A stretch of DNA of 64,000 nucleotides from contig NZ_CP011319.1 in the NCBI RefSeq assembly GCF_001865675.1, positions 4,092,001-4,156,000 of the forward strand. Direction: 5' to 3'. This DNA comes from Janthinobacterium sp. 1_2014MBL_MicDiv (lineage in GTDB: Bacteria > Pseudomonadota > Gammaproteobacteria > Burkholderiales > Burkholderiaceae_D). The position numbers and the translations under genes were made by a program. Position 1 is the first letter of the stretch; every line of letters begins with the position of its first letter. The notes below the pieces were generated by a model. It did no database searches. It saw nothing but the letters and a program-made list of their open reading frames with translations, and was not told the DNA's origin. This document shows, piece after piece, positions 22,578 to 31,144 of the stretch.

Positions 22578-24395
22578 TCAGACGTAGTCTTTGTACTTGT
22601 CCAGGTGACGGATCGGTTTGCTCAGCGCATCGCGGCGGAACGGGTCGCCCAGCTCGCGCGTGCACATGATTTCGATGATGGTCGTCTTGCCTTCATTCAT
22701 CTGCATGTCGATCGCCTTCTTCAGCGCCGGACCCACGTCTTCCAGCTTGTCGACCGTGATGCCTTCGGCGCCCATGGCGCGCGCAATCTCGGCAAAGCTC
22801 TGGTTGTCGAGCTCGCCGGCGACGAAGCGGCGGTTGTAGAAATCCACCTGGTTTTTCTTTTCCGCGCCCCACTGGCGGTTGTGGAACACCACGGCCGTCA
22901 CGGGAATGTTGTGGCGCACGCAGGTCATCGTTTCCATCAGGCTCATGCCCCAGGCGCCGTCGCCCGCATACGACACGGCCGGACGGTGCGGCGCGGCCAC
23001 CTTGGCGCCGATGATGGTCGGGAAGGCATAGCCGCAGTTGCCAAAGCTCATCGCCGCAAAGAAGCTGCGCGGCTTTTCAAAGCGCAGATAGCTGTTCGCC
23101 ACCGAGTTGATGTTGCCGATGTCGGTCGACACCATCACGTCTTCCGGCATGGCTTTTTCCAGCTCGCGCAAGACCTGGCGCGGGTGCAGGTAGTTGCCCG
23201 GCTCTTTCTTCTGTTCCTCGATCATGTCCAGGCTGTACGCATCCTTTTCATGCGTCCAGTTCGTCAATTCCTCTTCCCACGCCGCCTTCTCGGCCTGCAC
23301 GGTGGCATAGCGTTCTTCGCGCGTGGCGTCGCAATCGAGGGTCTTGCCGTCCAGGCGGGCCAGGATGGCCTTGGCGGCCGCCTTGGCGTCGCCGCAGATG
23401 CCCACCGAAATTTTCTTGACCAGACCCAGCATCTTGTTGTCGGCATCGATCTGGATGATCTTGGCGTTCTTCGGCCAGTAATCCATGCCGTGCTGCGGCA
23501 GGGTGCCGAACGGTCCCAGGCGCGAACCCAAGGCCACGACGACGTCGGCCTGGGCGATCAGTTTCATCGCCGCCTTGGAACCCTGGTAGCCCAGCGGGCC
23601 GCACCACAGCCGATGGCTGGCAGGGAACGAGTCGTTATGCAGGTAGCTGTTGACCACCGGTGCGCCGAGGCGCTCGGCCAGGGCCTTGCACTCCTCGATG
23701 GCGTCGCCCATGACGACGCCGCCGCCCGAGATGATGACGGGGAACTTGGCTTGCGCCAGCAGTTCGGCCGCATCGTTCAGGCTTTGCTCGCCGCCGGCGC
23801 CGCGGTCGAGGCGGTTCGGTTTCGGGATCTCGGCCTTGATTTCGCCATAGAAATAGTCGCGCGGGATATTCAGTTGCGTCGGGCCCATTTCCGACATGGC
23901 GCGGTCGAAGCAGCGGCCCGTGAATTCGGCCATGCGGGCCGGATTCGTCACGTGGCCCTGGTATTTGGTGAATTCCTCGAACATCGGCAACTGGTTCGCT
24001 TCCTGGAAGCCGCCCAGGCCCATGCTCATCGTGCCGGTCTCCGGCGTAATGATGACGACCGGCGTGTGCGCCCAGTAGGCGGCGGCGATGGCCGTGACGC
24101 AATTGCTGATGCCGGGGCCGTTCTGGCCGATGACCACGCCATGGCGGCCCGAGACGCGGGCGTAACCGTCGGCCATGTGACCGGCGCCCTGCTCGTGCAC
24201 GACGGGGATCAAACGGATGCCGGCCGGGGCGAAGATATCCATCGGATCCATGAAGGCCGAGCCCATGATGCCGAACATGTCGGTCACGCCATTGGCGGCC
24301 AGGGTTTCCACGAACGCTTCGGACGGCGTCATCTTTTGCGGGCCGGTGGGGGTGGCCGCTGCGGCGGCGGCTTTTTGCTCGGTCATGTCATTCAT
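22578..24395 (-). CDS. xsc: sulfoacetaldehyde acetyltransferase, copy 1
   Basis: The product is a 605-residue thiamine-diphosphate enzyme that converts sulfoacetaldehyde and phosphate to acetyl phosphate and sulfite. It has the three-domain layout of the family: N-terminal Pyr domain with the catalytic-type glutamate in HEQGAGHMADGYARV, a central domain, and a C-terminal PP domain with AGDGAWGMSLMETMTCVRHNIPVTAVVFHN. I chose the ATG at 24395 with AGGAGACACCC upstream. Residue 262 is Arg (ASHRLW) where copy 2 (41453-43267) has Pro. Outside the first 20 or so residues this is the only amino-acid difference I see between the copies. The gene lies between tauX and the divergent iclR gene. Confidence 0.93.
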   Translation of the reverse strand: MNDMTEQKAAAAAATPTGPQKMTPSEAFVETLAANGVTDMFGIMGSAFMDPMDIFAPAGIRLIPVVHEQGAGHMADGYARVSGRHGVVIGQNGPGISNCVTAIAAAYWAHTPVVIITPETGTMSMGLGGFQEANQLPMFEEFTKYQGHVTNPARMAEFTGRCFDRAMSEMGPTQLNIPRDYFYGEIKAEIPKPNRLDRGAGGEQSLNDAAELLAQAKFPVIISGGGVVMGDAIEECKALAERLGAPVVNSYLHNDSFPASHRLWCGPLGYQGSKAAMKLIAQADVVVALGSRLGPFGTLPQHGMDYWPKNAKIIQIDADNKMLGLVKKISVGICGDAKAAAKAILARLDGKTLDCDATREERYATVQAEKAAWEEELTNWTHEKDAYSLDMIEEQKKEPGNYLHPRQVLRELEKAMPEDVMVSTDIGNINSVANSYLRFEKPRSFFAAMSFGNCGYAFPTIIGAKVAAPHRPAVSYAGDGAWGMSLMETMTCVRHNIPVTAVVFHNRQWGAEKKNQVDFYNRRFVAGELDNQSFAEIARAMGAEGITVDKLEDVGPALKKAIDMQMNEGKTTIIEIMCTRELGDPFRRDALSKPIRHLDKYKDYV

Positions 24396-24455
24396 GGGTG
24401 TCTCCTGGTCTGTGGTGATTGAGGCTGTTGAAGTGATCAACTTATTTATCAAAAA

Positions 24456-24485
24456 TCGGTATATTTTGTTCCGAAATTTGATATA
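24456..24485 (-). promoter_or_regulatory. taurine-regulon motif before xsc copy 1
   Basis: The plus strand reads TCGGTATATTTTGTTCCGA then AATTTGATATA, an imperfect inverted repeat with TCGG and CCGA ends. It is almost identical to the sequence at 43298-43327 before the second xsc. It lies about 60 bp upstream of the xsc start. Confidence 0.65.
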
Positions 24486-24536
24486 CAATTCAATTTAAGC
24501 GTTCGGCCATCAAAAGTCAAACAGAATTTCGAGGAA

Positions 24537-24566
24537 ACGGTACAATTTGAGTTCGAAAATGAAATA
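24537..24566. promoter_or_regulatory. weaker taurine-regulon motif before iclR
   Basis: ACGGTACAATTTGAGTTCG then AAAATGAAATA resembles the xsc motif with one extra base in the centre. It lies 28-57 bp upstream of the iclR start, a place that would allow autoregulation. Confidence 0.4.
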
Positions 24567-24593
24567 ACACACAGATACCCAACCGAGGCCACC

Positions 24594-25436
24594 ATGGACA
24601 TGATTTCATCCCCAAAACTTGAGCCAGAAAAACTGGAAGGCGACACGCCCACGATGCGTTTGTTTGCCTTGCTGGAAGTGATTGCCGAGAAAGACCAGCT
24701 GCTGTCGCTGCAAGCGCTGGTGGAAGAAACGGGCCTGCCGAAGCCCACCTTGCACCGCATGCTGCAACAGCTGGAAAGCGTGGGCGTGCTGCAGCGCGAA
24801 AGCGATGGCCGCCACTACAGCACAGGCGTGCGCCTGCGCCGCCTGGCGTCGAACCTGCTGATTAACAATACTTTCCATGGCGCCCGCCGCATGGTCTTGC
24901 GCCAGCTGGTCGAGGAAGTGGGCGAAAGCTGCAACCTGACGGCCTTCAGCGGTAGCGAAGTGGTGTACCTGGACCGCGTGGAAACGGCGGCGCCGCTGCG
25001 CTTCTATCTGCATCCCGGTTCGCGCGTGCCGGCCCACTGCTCGTCAAGCGGCAAGCTGTTCCTGGCACAAATGACGCCCGTGCAACGGCGCCGCCTGCTG
25101 GGCCACATGGAATTGACGCGCTTTACGGACAAGACGGAGACGGACCCCGTCAAGCTCGAACGCGAACTGGAAGTGGTGCGCCGCAATGGCTATGCGCTGG
25201 ACGACGAGGAATTCCTGCCCGGCCTGCTGTGCGTGGCCGTGCTGGTGCCGAACCCGAATGGCCGCTCGAACCTGGCCGTGGCGATCCAGGCGCCCATCAT
25301 CCGTTTGACGCACGACAAGGCTTTACATTTCTTGCCAGCATTGCAGCGCGCCGCGCAGGCATTGGCCGCCATCGAATCGGAAACCATGCCGACGACCGGT
25401 GGCGACAGCGAAGCATTGCAAGCCGGTAATTCATAA
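24594..25436 (+). CDS. IclR-family regulator of the taurine genes
   Basis: The product is a 280-residue transcription factor. The N-terminal winged helix-turn-helix spans about residues 20-80 (LSLQALVEETGLPKPTLHRML). The C-terminal effector domain (about 95-265) shows RVPAHCSSSGKLFLA and NGYALDDEEFLPGLLCVAV, both typical of IclR proteins. A GAGG element precedes the ATG. The gene diverges from xsc copy 1 with a spacer of about 200 bp that holds the shared motif. It probably responds to taurine or sulfoacetaldehyde. Known taurine regulators such as TauR are of the GntR/MocR type, so an IclR regulator here would be a different solution; the assignment rests on position. Confidence 0.88.
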   Translation: MDMISSPKLEPEKLEGDTPTMRLFALLEVIAEKDQLLSLQALVEETGLPKPTLHRMLQQLESVGVLQRESDGRHYSTGVRLRRLASNLLINNTFHGARRMVLRQLVEEVGESCNLTAFSGSEVVYLDRVETAAPLRFYLHPGSRVPAHCSSSGKLFLAQMTPVQRRRLLGHMELTRFTDKTETDPVKLERELEVVRRNGYALDDEEFLPGLLCVAVLVPNPNGRSNLAVAIQAPIIRLTHDKALHFLPALQRAAQALAAIESETMPTTGGDSEALQAGNS

Positions 25437-25477
25437 ACGCCGCGGCGCCCACGCTGCGGTTTGACCAGGAGAACAAG

Positions 25478-26458
25478 GTGCCAGATTCACGCCAACATCC
25501 CCCCGCAGCGGCGCAAGCCCCGCACAGCATGCAATCGGTGCGCAGCCTGTTTCATATCGACAGTGACCTGCTCGTGCCCGTCTTCACGGAGCGCGACCCG
25601 CACGTGCCCGACATCGACCCCGCCTACCGCTTCAACAAGGATGTGACCCTGGCGATACTGGCCGGTTTCACGCACAACCGCCGCGTGATGGTGCAAGGCT
25701 TGCACGGCACGGGCAAGTCCACGCATATCGAGCAGGTGGCGGCGCGCCTGAACTGGCCCTGCGTGCGCGTCAACCTCGATGGCCACATCAGCCGCCTGGA
25801 CCTGGTCGGCAAGGACGCCATCGTGCTGCGCGAGCAGCAGCAGGTGACGGAATTCCAGGAAGGCATCGTGCCCTGGTCCTTGCAGCGCCCCGTGGCCCTG
25901 ATCTTCGACGAATACGATGCGGGCCGCCCCGACGTGATGTTCGTCATCCAGCGCATCCTCGAGCGCGACGGCAAATTCACCCTGCTCGACCAGAACCGCG
26001 TCATCACGCCGCACCCGCACTTCCGCCTGTTCGCCACCTCGAATACGGTGGGCCTGGGCAATTTGAACGGCATGTACCACGGCACGCAGGTGCTCAACCA
26101 CGCGCAGATCGACCGCTGGAATATCGTTGCCACCTTGAACTATCTGCCGCAGGCCGAGGAAACGGACATCGTACTGGCGAGAGTTCCCGCCATGAATGAC
26201 GAGGCGGGCCGCCAGCTGGCGGCCAGCATGGTGGCCGTGGCTGACCTCACACGCAAGGGCTATGCGGCGGGCGACCTGTCCTGCCTGATGTCGCCCAGAA
26301 CCGTCATCACCTGGGCCGAGAATTGCCAGATCTTCCGCGACCCGGCCCTGGCCTTCCGCCTGTCCTTCCTCAACAAATGCGACGAGGCGGAGCGGCCCAT
26401 GGTGGCCGAGTACTACCAGCGCTGTTTCAATGAGGAATTGCTGGCGACGGCGCCATGA
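25478..26458 (+). CDS. CobS-like AAA+ ATPase (MoxR type)
   Basis: The product is a 326-residue AAA+ ATPase. It has Walker A GLHGTGKST (G74-T82), Walker B VALIFDEYDAG and a sensor-1 region HFRLFATSNTVGLGNLNGMYHGTQ that matches CobS of aerobic cobaltochelatase closely. The start is GTG with AGGAGAACAAG upstream. It overlaps the following VWA gene by ATGA. No cobN, the chelatase subunit, is present in the window. MoxR/VWA pairs also serve as maturation chaperones for metalloenzymes, so a role for neighbouring taurine enzymes is possible; the sequence alone does not decide. Confidence 0.85.
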   Translation: MPDSRQHPPAAAQAPHSMQSVRSLFHIDSDLLVPVFTERDPHVPDIDPAYRFNKDVTLAILAGFTHNRRVMVQGLHGTGKSTHIEQVAARLNWPCVRVNLDGHISRLDLVGKDAIVLREQQQVTEFQEGIVPWSLQRPVALIFDEYDAGRPDVMFVIQRILERDGKFTLLDQNRVITPHPHFRLFATSNTVGLGNLNGMYHGTQVLNHAQIDRWNIVATLNYLPQAEETDIVLARVPAMNDEAGRQLAASMVAVADLTRKGYAAGDLSCLMSPRTVITWAENCQIFRDPALAFRLSFLNKCDEAERPMVAEYYQRCFNEELLATAP

Positions 26459-28194
26459 GCGTGCCCGAGTCCCAGCCGGCAGCCTACACGCGCGAGCAGC
26501 AGGCAACCGATGAACTGTGCGCGGGCGCCATCCGCGCCGTCAGCGGCGTTGCCTCCATCCGCTACCGGGGCCGGCGCCTGCACGACGGCCACCGCCCCCT
26601 GCCCATCCACGCGGCCCATTTGCAGGCCGATGCCGCGCTACAGGATTTACCGTCCTTGCGCGGCGCGGCCGACAGCGTGGCCCTGCGCCTGCTGCATACG
26701 GATACGGCCCTGCACAAGTCGCTGTGTCCGCCAGCACCCGTGGCGCGCCTCGTCTTCGAGCTGCTGGAACAGTTACGGGTGGAAACGCTGGCGCCAGAGC
26801 AGCACGCGGGCGTGATCGAGAACCTGCGCCACCGCTTCACGGCCTGGTCGCACGCGTTTTACGATTCCGGCCTGGCCGAAGGTACTGCGGGCTTGCTCCT
26901 GTACACGGTGTTCCAGATGTGCTGGTCGCGCCTGACGGCGCGGGCCGTGCTGGAAAAGACGGAAGATTTCATCGAAGCGACGCGCTGGTCCATCTCGTCG
27001 CAGCTGAGCGGCGACCTGGCCGGCCTGCGCCGGCACCGCGCGCACCAGGCCACCTATGCGCGCCACGCGCTGGCCATCGCCCACGCCGTCGACGCCATGC
27101 TGCAGGATGCGCAGGCGGCGCGCGATGGCCAGCAGGACGAGGCGGGCGACGCCAGGGCGCAGGCGGCCTTCAAGCTGCTGCTCGATTTCGACAGCGACAA
27201 CGACAACGATCATCTCCCTGACGCCGCCCCGCTGGGCGAGAGCCGCGCCTTCAGCGACGGCGATGGCGCTTACCGGGCTTACTCGACGGCGTATGACCGC
27301 GAGGAAAACGCGGGCGAACTGGTGCGTCGCGCCCTGCTGCTCGAATACCGCCAACGCATGGATGCGCGCATCGCCAGCCTGGGCATCAACACGGCCCGCC
27401 TGGCGCGGCGCTTTACCCAGCTGTTGGCCCTGCCGCAGCGCGCAGGCTGGTCGTTCGGCGAAGAGGAAGGCTATCTGGACGGCCGCCGCCTGGCGCAACT
27501 GATCAGTTCGCCATCGGAACGCCGCCTGTTCCGCAAGGAACAATTCCTGCCGCAAGCCGATTGCCTCGTCACCTTTCTCGTCGACTGCTCCGGCTCCATG
27601 AAGACGCATGCGGAATCCGTGGCCGTGCTGCTCGACATGCTGCTGCGCGCGCTGGACCAGGCCGGCGTCACGACGGAATTGCTGGGTTTTACGACGGGCG
27701 CGTGGAACGGCGGGCGGGTGAAACGCGACTGGATGCGCGCCCGCTCGCCCGCCAATCCGGGCCGCCTGAATGAACTCGTGCACATGGTCTTCAAGGGGGG
27801 CGACACCAGCTGGCGCCGCGCGCGGCCCGATATCGCGGCCCTGCTGAAAGCGGACTTGTACCGCGAAGGCGTCGATGGCGAAGCCGTGGAGTGGGCATGC
27901 ACGCGCATGCTGGCGCGCCCGGAACGGCGGCGCATCCTGCTCGTCGTGTCCGACGGTTGTCCGATGGATACGGCCACGAATCTGGCCAACGACGAGTTTT
28001 ACCTGGCCCAGCACTTGAAACAGGTGGTGGCGCGCCGCGAGGCGCAGGGCGCCATCGAGATTTGCGGGCTGGGCCTGGGACTGGACCTGGGCGCCTACTA
28101 CAGCCGCAGCCTGGCCACCACCCTGCCCGCCTCGCTGAACAATGAGCTGTTCAGCGAGATCGCCCAGCTGATCGCCGGGCGGGCACGGCGCTGA
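26455..28194 (+). CDS. CobT-like VWA-domain protein
   Basis: The product is a 579-residue protein whose C-terminal von Willebrand A domain carries the metal-ion site DCSGSM (D377). The following segments (GFTTGAWNGGR, HMVFKGGDTSWRRARPDIAALLKADLYREGVDGEA) match the C-terminus of CobT. The middle part has the acidic, low-complexity character of CobT (DFDSDNDNDHLPDA). Its start overlaps the AAA+ gene by ATGA, so the two are made together and probably form a ring complex. The next gene is convergent, its stop codon abutting this one directly. Confidence 0.85.
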   Translation: MSVPESQPAAYTREQQATDELCAGAIRAVSGVASIRYRGRRLHDGHRPLPIHAAHLQADAALQDLPSLRGAADSVALRLLHTDTALHKSLCPPAPVARLVFELLEQLRVETLAPEQHAGVIENLRHRFTAWSHAFYDSGLAEGTAGLLLYTVFQMCWSRLTARAVLEKTEDFIEATRWSISSQLSGDLAGLRRHRAHQATYARHALAIAHAVDAMLQDAQAARDGQQDEAGDARAQAAFKLLLDFDSDNDNDHLPDAAPLGESRAFSDGDGAYRAYSTAYDREENAGELVRRALLLEYRQRMDARIASLGINTARLARRFTQLLALPQRAGWSFGEEEGYLDGRRLAQLISSPSERRLFRKEQFLPQADCLVTFLVDCSGSMKTHAESVAVLLDMLLRALDQAGVTTELLGFTTGAWNGGRVKRDWMRARSPANPGRLNELVHMVFKGGDTSWRRARPDIAALLKADLYREGVDGEAVEWACTRMLARPERRRILLVVSDGCPMDTATNLANDEFYLAQHLKQVVARREAQGAIEICGLGLGLDLGAYYSRSLATTLPASLNNELFSEIAQLIAGRARR

Positions 28195-28887
28195 TCACAC
28201 TGTGGATTTGCGACGGCGCGCCATCACGCCGGCCAGCGCCAGCCCCGTCAGCAGCATCGCATAGGTTTCCGGTTCCGGCACGGCGCTGACGTATTCATAC
28301 GTCACCGCCACGCGGCCCGAGGCGGCCGTCTGGAACTGCGTCAGCAAGTTGCCGGAACCGCTGCCCGTCGAGGAACCGATGGCGTTCAGGCCCAGCTGGA
28401 TCAAGCCGCCGCCCGCCGCGGAAAACAGGGCGAAATCGCTGGCGCTGGCGCTCGTATAGCCATTCGAACCCGTGCTCGACCGGGGGCCCGTATTGGCGCC
28501 CGACGTGCCGGCAAAGTCGATGCTGCCATCGAAGGCGCTCAGGGCGAACGTCTGCGTGAACAGCGGGTTGGCCACCAGCAAGGTGGAATTATCGGGACGA
28601 TACAAGGTCAGCAGCGACGCCAGGCTCAGCGTCACGTCGGAGGCGCTGGCGTCCAGGCTTTCCGCCTTGCCGCTGCCCTGCACGGCGCCTTCCAGGTGGA
28701 ACTTGATCGAGGTCAAGGTCCCCAGATTGCTGTCGAACTTGCCCAAGCCCAAGGTGTCAGCCCAGTTGGTGGCACCCAGCGCGCGCTCGGCGGTAAAGGT
28801 GATGGTCTCGGTAGCCGCCTGGGCGGAAGACATGGCGCCCAGGCCAAGCATGGCCGCCGCGGCCAGTGCGATCAGGGATTTTTGCAT
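28195..28887 (-). CDS. PEP-CTERM exported protein
   Basis: The product is a 230-residue secreted protein. A signal peptide spans residues 1-24 (SAQA cleavage). The C-terminal sorting signal is complete: VPEPETYAMLLTGLALAGVMARRRK, here given as motif VPEP, a hydrophobic helix and an Arg-rich tail. I chose the ATG at 28887 with GGAGTCC upstream. The Ser/Thr/Gly-rich middle has no domain I recognise. PEP-CTERM proteins are processed by exosortase at the membrane and reach the surface, often together with exopolysaccharide; no exosortase gene is in the window. Confidence 0.85.
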   Translation of the reverse strand: MQKSLIALAAAAMLGLGAMSSAQAATETITFTAERALGATNWADTLGLGKFDSNLGTLTSIKFHLEGAVQGSGKAESLDASASDVTLSLASLLTLYRPDNSTLLVANPLFTQTFALSAFDGSIDFAGTSGANTGPRSSTGSNGYTSASASDFALFSAAGGGLIQLGLNAIGSSTGSGSGNLLTQFQTAASGRVAVTYEYVSAVPEPETYAMLLTGLALAGVMARRRKSTV

Positions 28888-29120
28888 TGAGGACTCCAAT
28901 TCATTCAAAGAGGAAGAGTGGATCACCCGGTGATTCACTCAGGAAACGCGAGGGAAACCCCCGCGCCACAGCCCGGCCGTTCAGCGCTCCAGGCAATCCA
29001 TTGTAATAAATGAAAGAATCGCAATATACTCAGTTTGTTGCAATTTTAAAAATTAATATTATTATTTTGATTGCTTATATCCTTATGAAAAACTGGGGAA
29101 CACACCGTTTCCACCGCGCC
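28888..29120. other. AT-rich intergenic region
   Basis: The segment from about 29000 to 29100 is much richer in A and T than its surroundings. It holds the promoter region of the PEP-CTERM gene and the 3' flank of the HD-Pnk gene. I see no gene or clear hairpin in it. Confidence 0.5.
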
Positions 29121-30260
29121 TCAAGCGACGCAGTAATGCACGGCATGCGCCTCCATCGGCAAGGGGATTTCCCAGTTCCACAGCATCGACTGCAGCTTCT
29201 TGTTGCTGAGCGAGGTGTCGCGCTGGCCGTTGCGCCTGAGTAATTCCTTGCGCGGCTGCTCCAGGTACACGAGCTCCACCTGCGCATGGTATTTGTACAG
29301 CAGGTTGAGCGTCTTTTCGCGCATCAGGCGGGACAAATGCGTGGCGTTCCACACGAACGGCTCGCCACGGCGCAGCAGTTCGCGCGCCCGCTCTTCCGCA
29401 TAGTCGCCCACCTGTCCCTCGTTCTTGCCATGCTTCAAGCCCAAGGCCGTCCGCGCATCGTCGAAGGAGACGACGGGCAGGCGCGGATGGTGCTGCTCCA
29501 CCCAGGTATTCTTGCCCGAGGCGGGCAAGCCCGACATGACGATCACGTGCGAACCCGGCTCCTGGAACAGCGGGTAATCGGGATGCGCCTCGGCGCCGCG
29601 AAAATACTTCACGCGCGTGTGATCGTCGACGAAGGCGCGCCGCTGGCCATAGCAGCCTTCCTCGCGCGCCAGTTCGCGGAACAGCTCGATGGCGTCGAGT
29701 ATGCGCTGCGGATCGGGGCAGATGCGCCCGCGGATATCGGCCTCGGCCAGCATGGCCAGCAACCGGATATCGACTTGCCACGACAGTTCGCGCACGGTGA
29801 ACTCGGGCGTGACGCCGCGCCGCGACGGCTCCAGCGCAAAGAAGGGAACCTGATGCACATTGATCAGGCGGCAGATTTCCTCGCGCACGGCAAACGGCAC
29901 GTCGCAATCCCACAGGGCGATGCGCGCATCGAGGGCGCCCTTGCGCGAGTGGCCGGGCTGGCCGATGGCGCCCGTTGCCGGGTCGATCACGGTGGTGCTG
30001 CACTTGGCCACGTCGTGCAGCAGGGCGGCCAGGAAGACGATTTCCTGTTCCGCCCGCGTGGCGGCCTGGTAATCGGGCATGGCCAGCAGCGATTCCACCA
30101 CCATCACCGTATGCGTCCACACATCGCCTTCCGCGTGGTAGACGGGATTTTGCGGCGTCGTCTTCGCCAGTTCCAGCTGCGGGAAGGCGGCCAGGCAGGC
30201 GGCAAGGTCGGGCGACTGGCCCGCCATGGGCACCAGTTGTTGTAACTGTTTCCAGTTCAT
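29121..30260 (-). CDS. HD-Pnk: bifunctional RNA/DNA end-healing enzyme
   Basis: The product is a 379-residue two-domain protein. The N-terminal HD phosphohydrolase domain shows H42, H50 and H82-D83 (LLHDVAK), with further residues in IDPATGAIGQPGHSRKGA. The C-terminal P-loop kinase domain (about 235-379) has GLPASGKNT (G244-T252) and SFDDAR (about 265-270), typical of polynucleotide 5'-kinases of the AAA_33 group. This is the layout of the characterised Runella HD-Pnk, whose HD domain removes 2',3'-cyclic phosphate and whose kinase phosphorylates 5'-OH ends. The start overlaps the RNA ligase stop by ATGA. Together they can heal and seal broken RNA. Confidence 0.85.
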   Translation of the reverse strand: MNWKQLQQLVPMAGQSPDLAACLAAFPQLELAKTTPQNPVYHAEGDVWTHTVMVVESLLAMPDYQAATRAEQEIVFLAALLHDVAKCSTTVIDPATGAIGQPGHSRKGALDARIALWDCDVPFAVREEICRLINVHQVPFFALEPSRRGVTPEFTVRELSWQVDIRLLAMLAEADIRGRICPDPQRILDAIELFRELAREEGCYGQRRAFVDDHTRVKYFRGAEAHPDYPLFQEPGSHVIVMSGLPASGKNTWVEQHHPRLPVVSFDDARTALGLKHGKNEGQVGDYAEERARELLRRGEPFVWNATHLSRLMREKTLNLLYKYHAQVELVYLEQPRKELLRRNGQRDTSLSNKKLQSMLWNWEIPLPMEAHAVHYCVA

Positions 30261-31144
30261 TTTGTACTCCTTGAAAATACCGCCAGCTCATCGAGCGAAC
30301 GGCAGGTGTGCAGGCCCAGGCCCTCCCACGTGACGAGCGGCTGCGGCGCGTACAGGTCGACGCCGTCGGCCAGCTGGTTCGGGATCAGGGGCCGCGTGCT
30401 GTGGTGCGAGCCGCTGTCGAGGATGGTTTGCGTAAAGTCATGGCGCACCAGCTTGTAGCGGGCCAGCACTTGCGTGTCGTCTTCCACTTTCAGGTACAGG
30501 CCTTCCGCGTGGTCGGACTTGTCCGTCTGCTTCCAGCACAGGTCCGGCGGCAGGCGCTCGCGCGCCACCACGTGGTCAAACGCCTCGCGCCACAGCCGGG
30601 ACTTGGCCAGCGAATGGCGCAGCAGCTGCCACAGCTGTTTCGGCGCCGCGGGCATCGTTCCCGCATACAGCACGGGCACCGACAGCACGGGCGAGCCGGC
30701 CAGCATGGCGTGGCGGCGCGCCGTCGACAGGAAGGTCTGGGTGCGGCGGCAATACACGTCGAACTCGTTGAAGTAATGGGGCAGGCGGTCGTAAAACACG
30801 GAATGCTTGCTGTAAGCCCATTCGCCAAACAGCACATACTGATCTTCCAGCAGATGCAGCAAGGCGTGTTCGTGCGCATGCGCCCACGGTTTCAACAGGT
30901 TGAACTGGCGTTCGCTGCCGCCGCCCACCAGGTAGTGGCCGCGCGACTGCAGCAGCACGTCGCCCGCGTCGCTGAACGACACGGCCGCGTTGGCGCCATC
31001 GATTTTTTCCTCGATGACGACGTACTGGCCGGCCAGCTTTTTCAGGGGCATCTGGTCGGAAGCGTCGTCGCCGTCCTGCAGGCGCGAGCCTTCCAGGTGC
31101 GGCGTGCGCGGGTATTTGAATAAGGGCAGAGATTGTAAAAACAT
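30257..31144 (-). CDS. ATP-dependent RNA ligase
   Basis: The product is a 295-residue covalent nucleotidyltransferase. Motif I is EEKIDGAN with K47 as the predicted adenylated lysine. Motif III-like FGEWAYSKHS, motif IV HAEGLYLKVED and motif V ARYKLVR follow in order. The start at 31144 (MFLQSLPLFKYPRTPHL) fits the way this family begins, close to the conserved FPRTPHL segment, although the ribosome-binding site (GGGA) is weak; the frame stays open to 31276. The gene precedes the HD-Pnk gene with a 4-bp overlap. Homologues seal 3'-OH/5'-phosphate RNA ends after healing. The natural substrate here is unknown. Confidence 0.85.
   Translation of the reverse strand: MFLQSLPLFKYPRTPHLEGSRLQDGDDASDQMPLKKLAGQYVVIEEKIDGANAAVSFSDAGDVLLQSRGHYLVGGGSERQFNLLKPWAHAHEHALLHLLEDQYVLFGEWAYSKHSVFYDRLPHYFNEFDVYCRRTQTFLSTARRHAMLAGSPVLSVPVLYAGTMPAAPKQLWQLLRHSLAKSRLWREAFDHVVARERLPPDLCWKQTDKSDHAEGLYLKVEDDTQVLARYKLVRHDFTQTILDSGSHHSTRPLIPNQLADGVDLYAPQPLVTWEGLGLHTCRSLDELAVFSRSTK

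Noticed and set aside
22446..24422. Rightward open frame opposite xsc copy 1, repeated opposite copy 2
   Set aside because: Both are antisense shadows of the same conserved gene, so their similarity reflects the xsc duplication and is no sign of a real protein.
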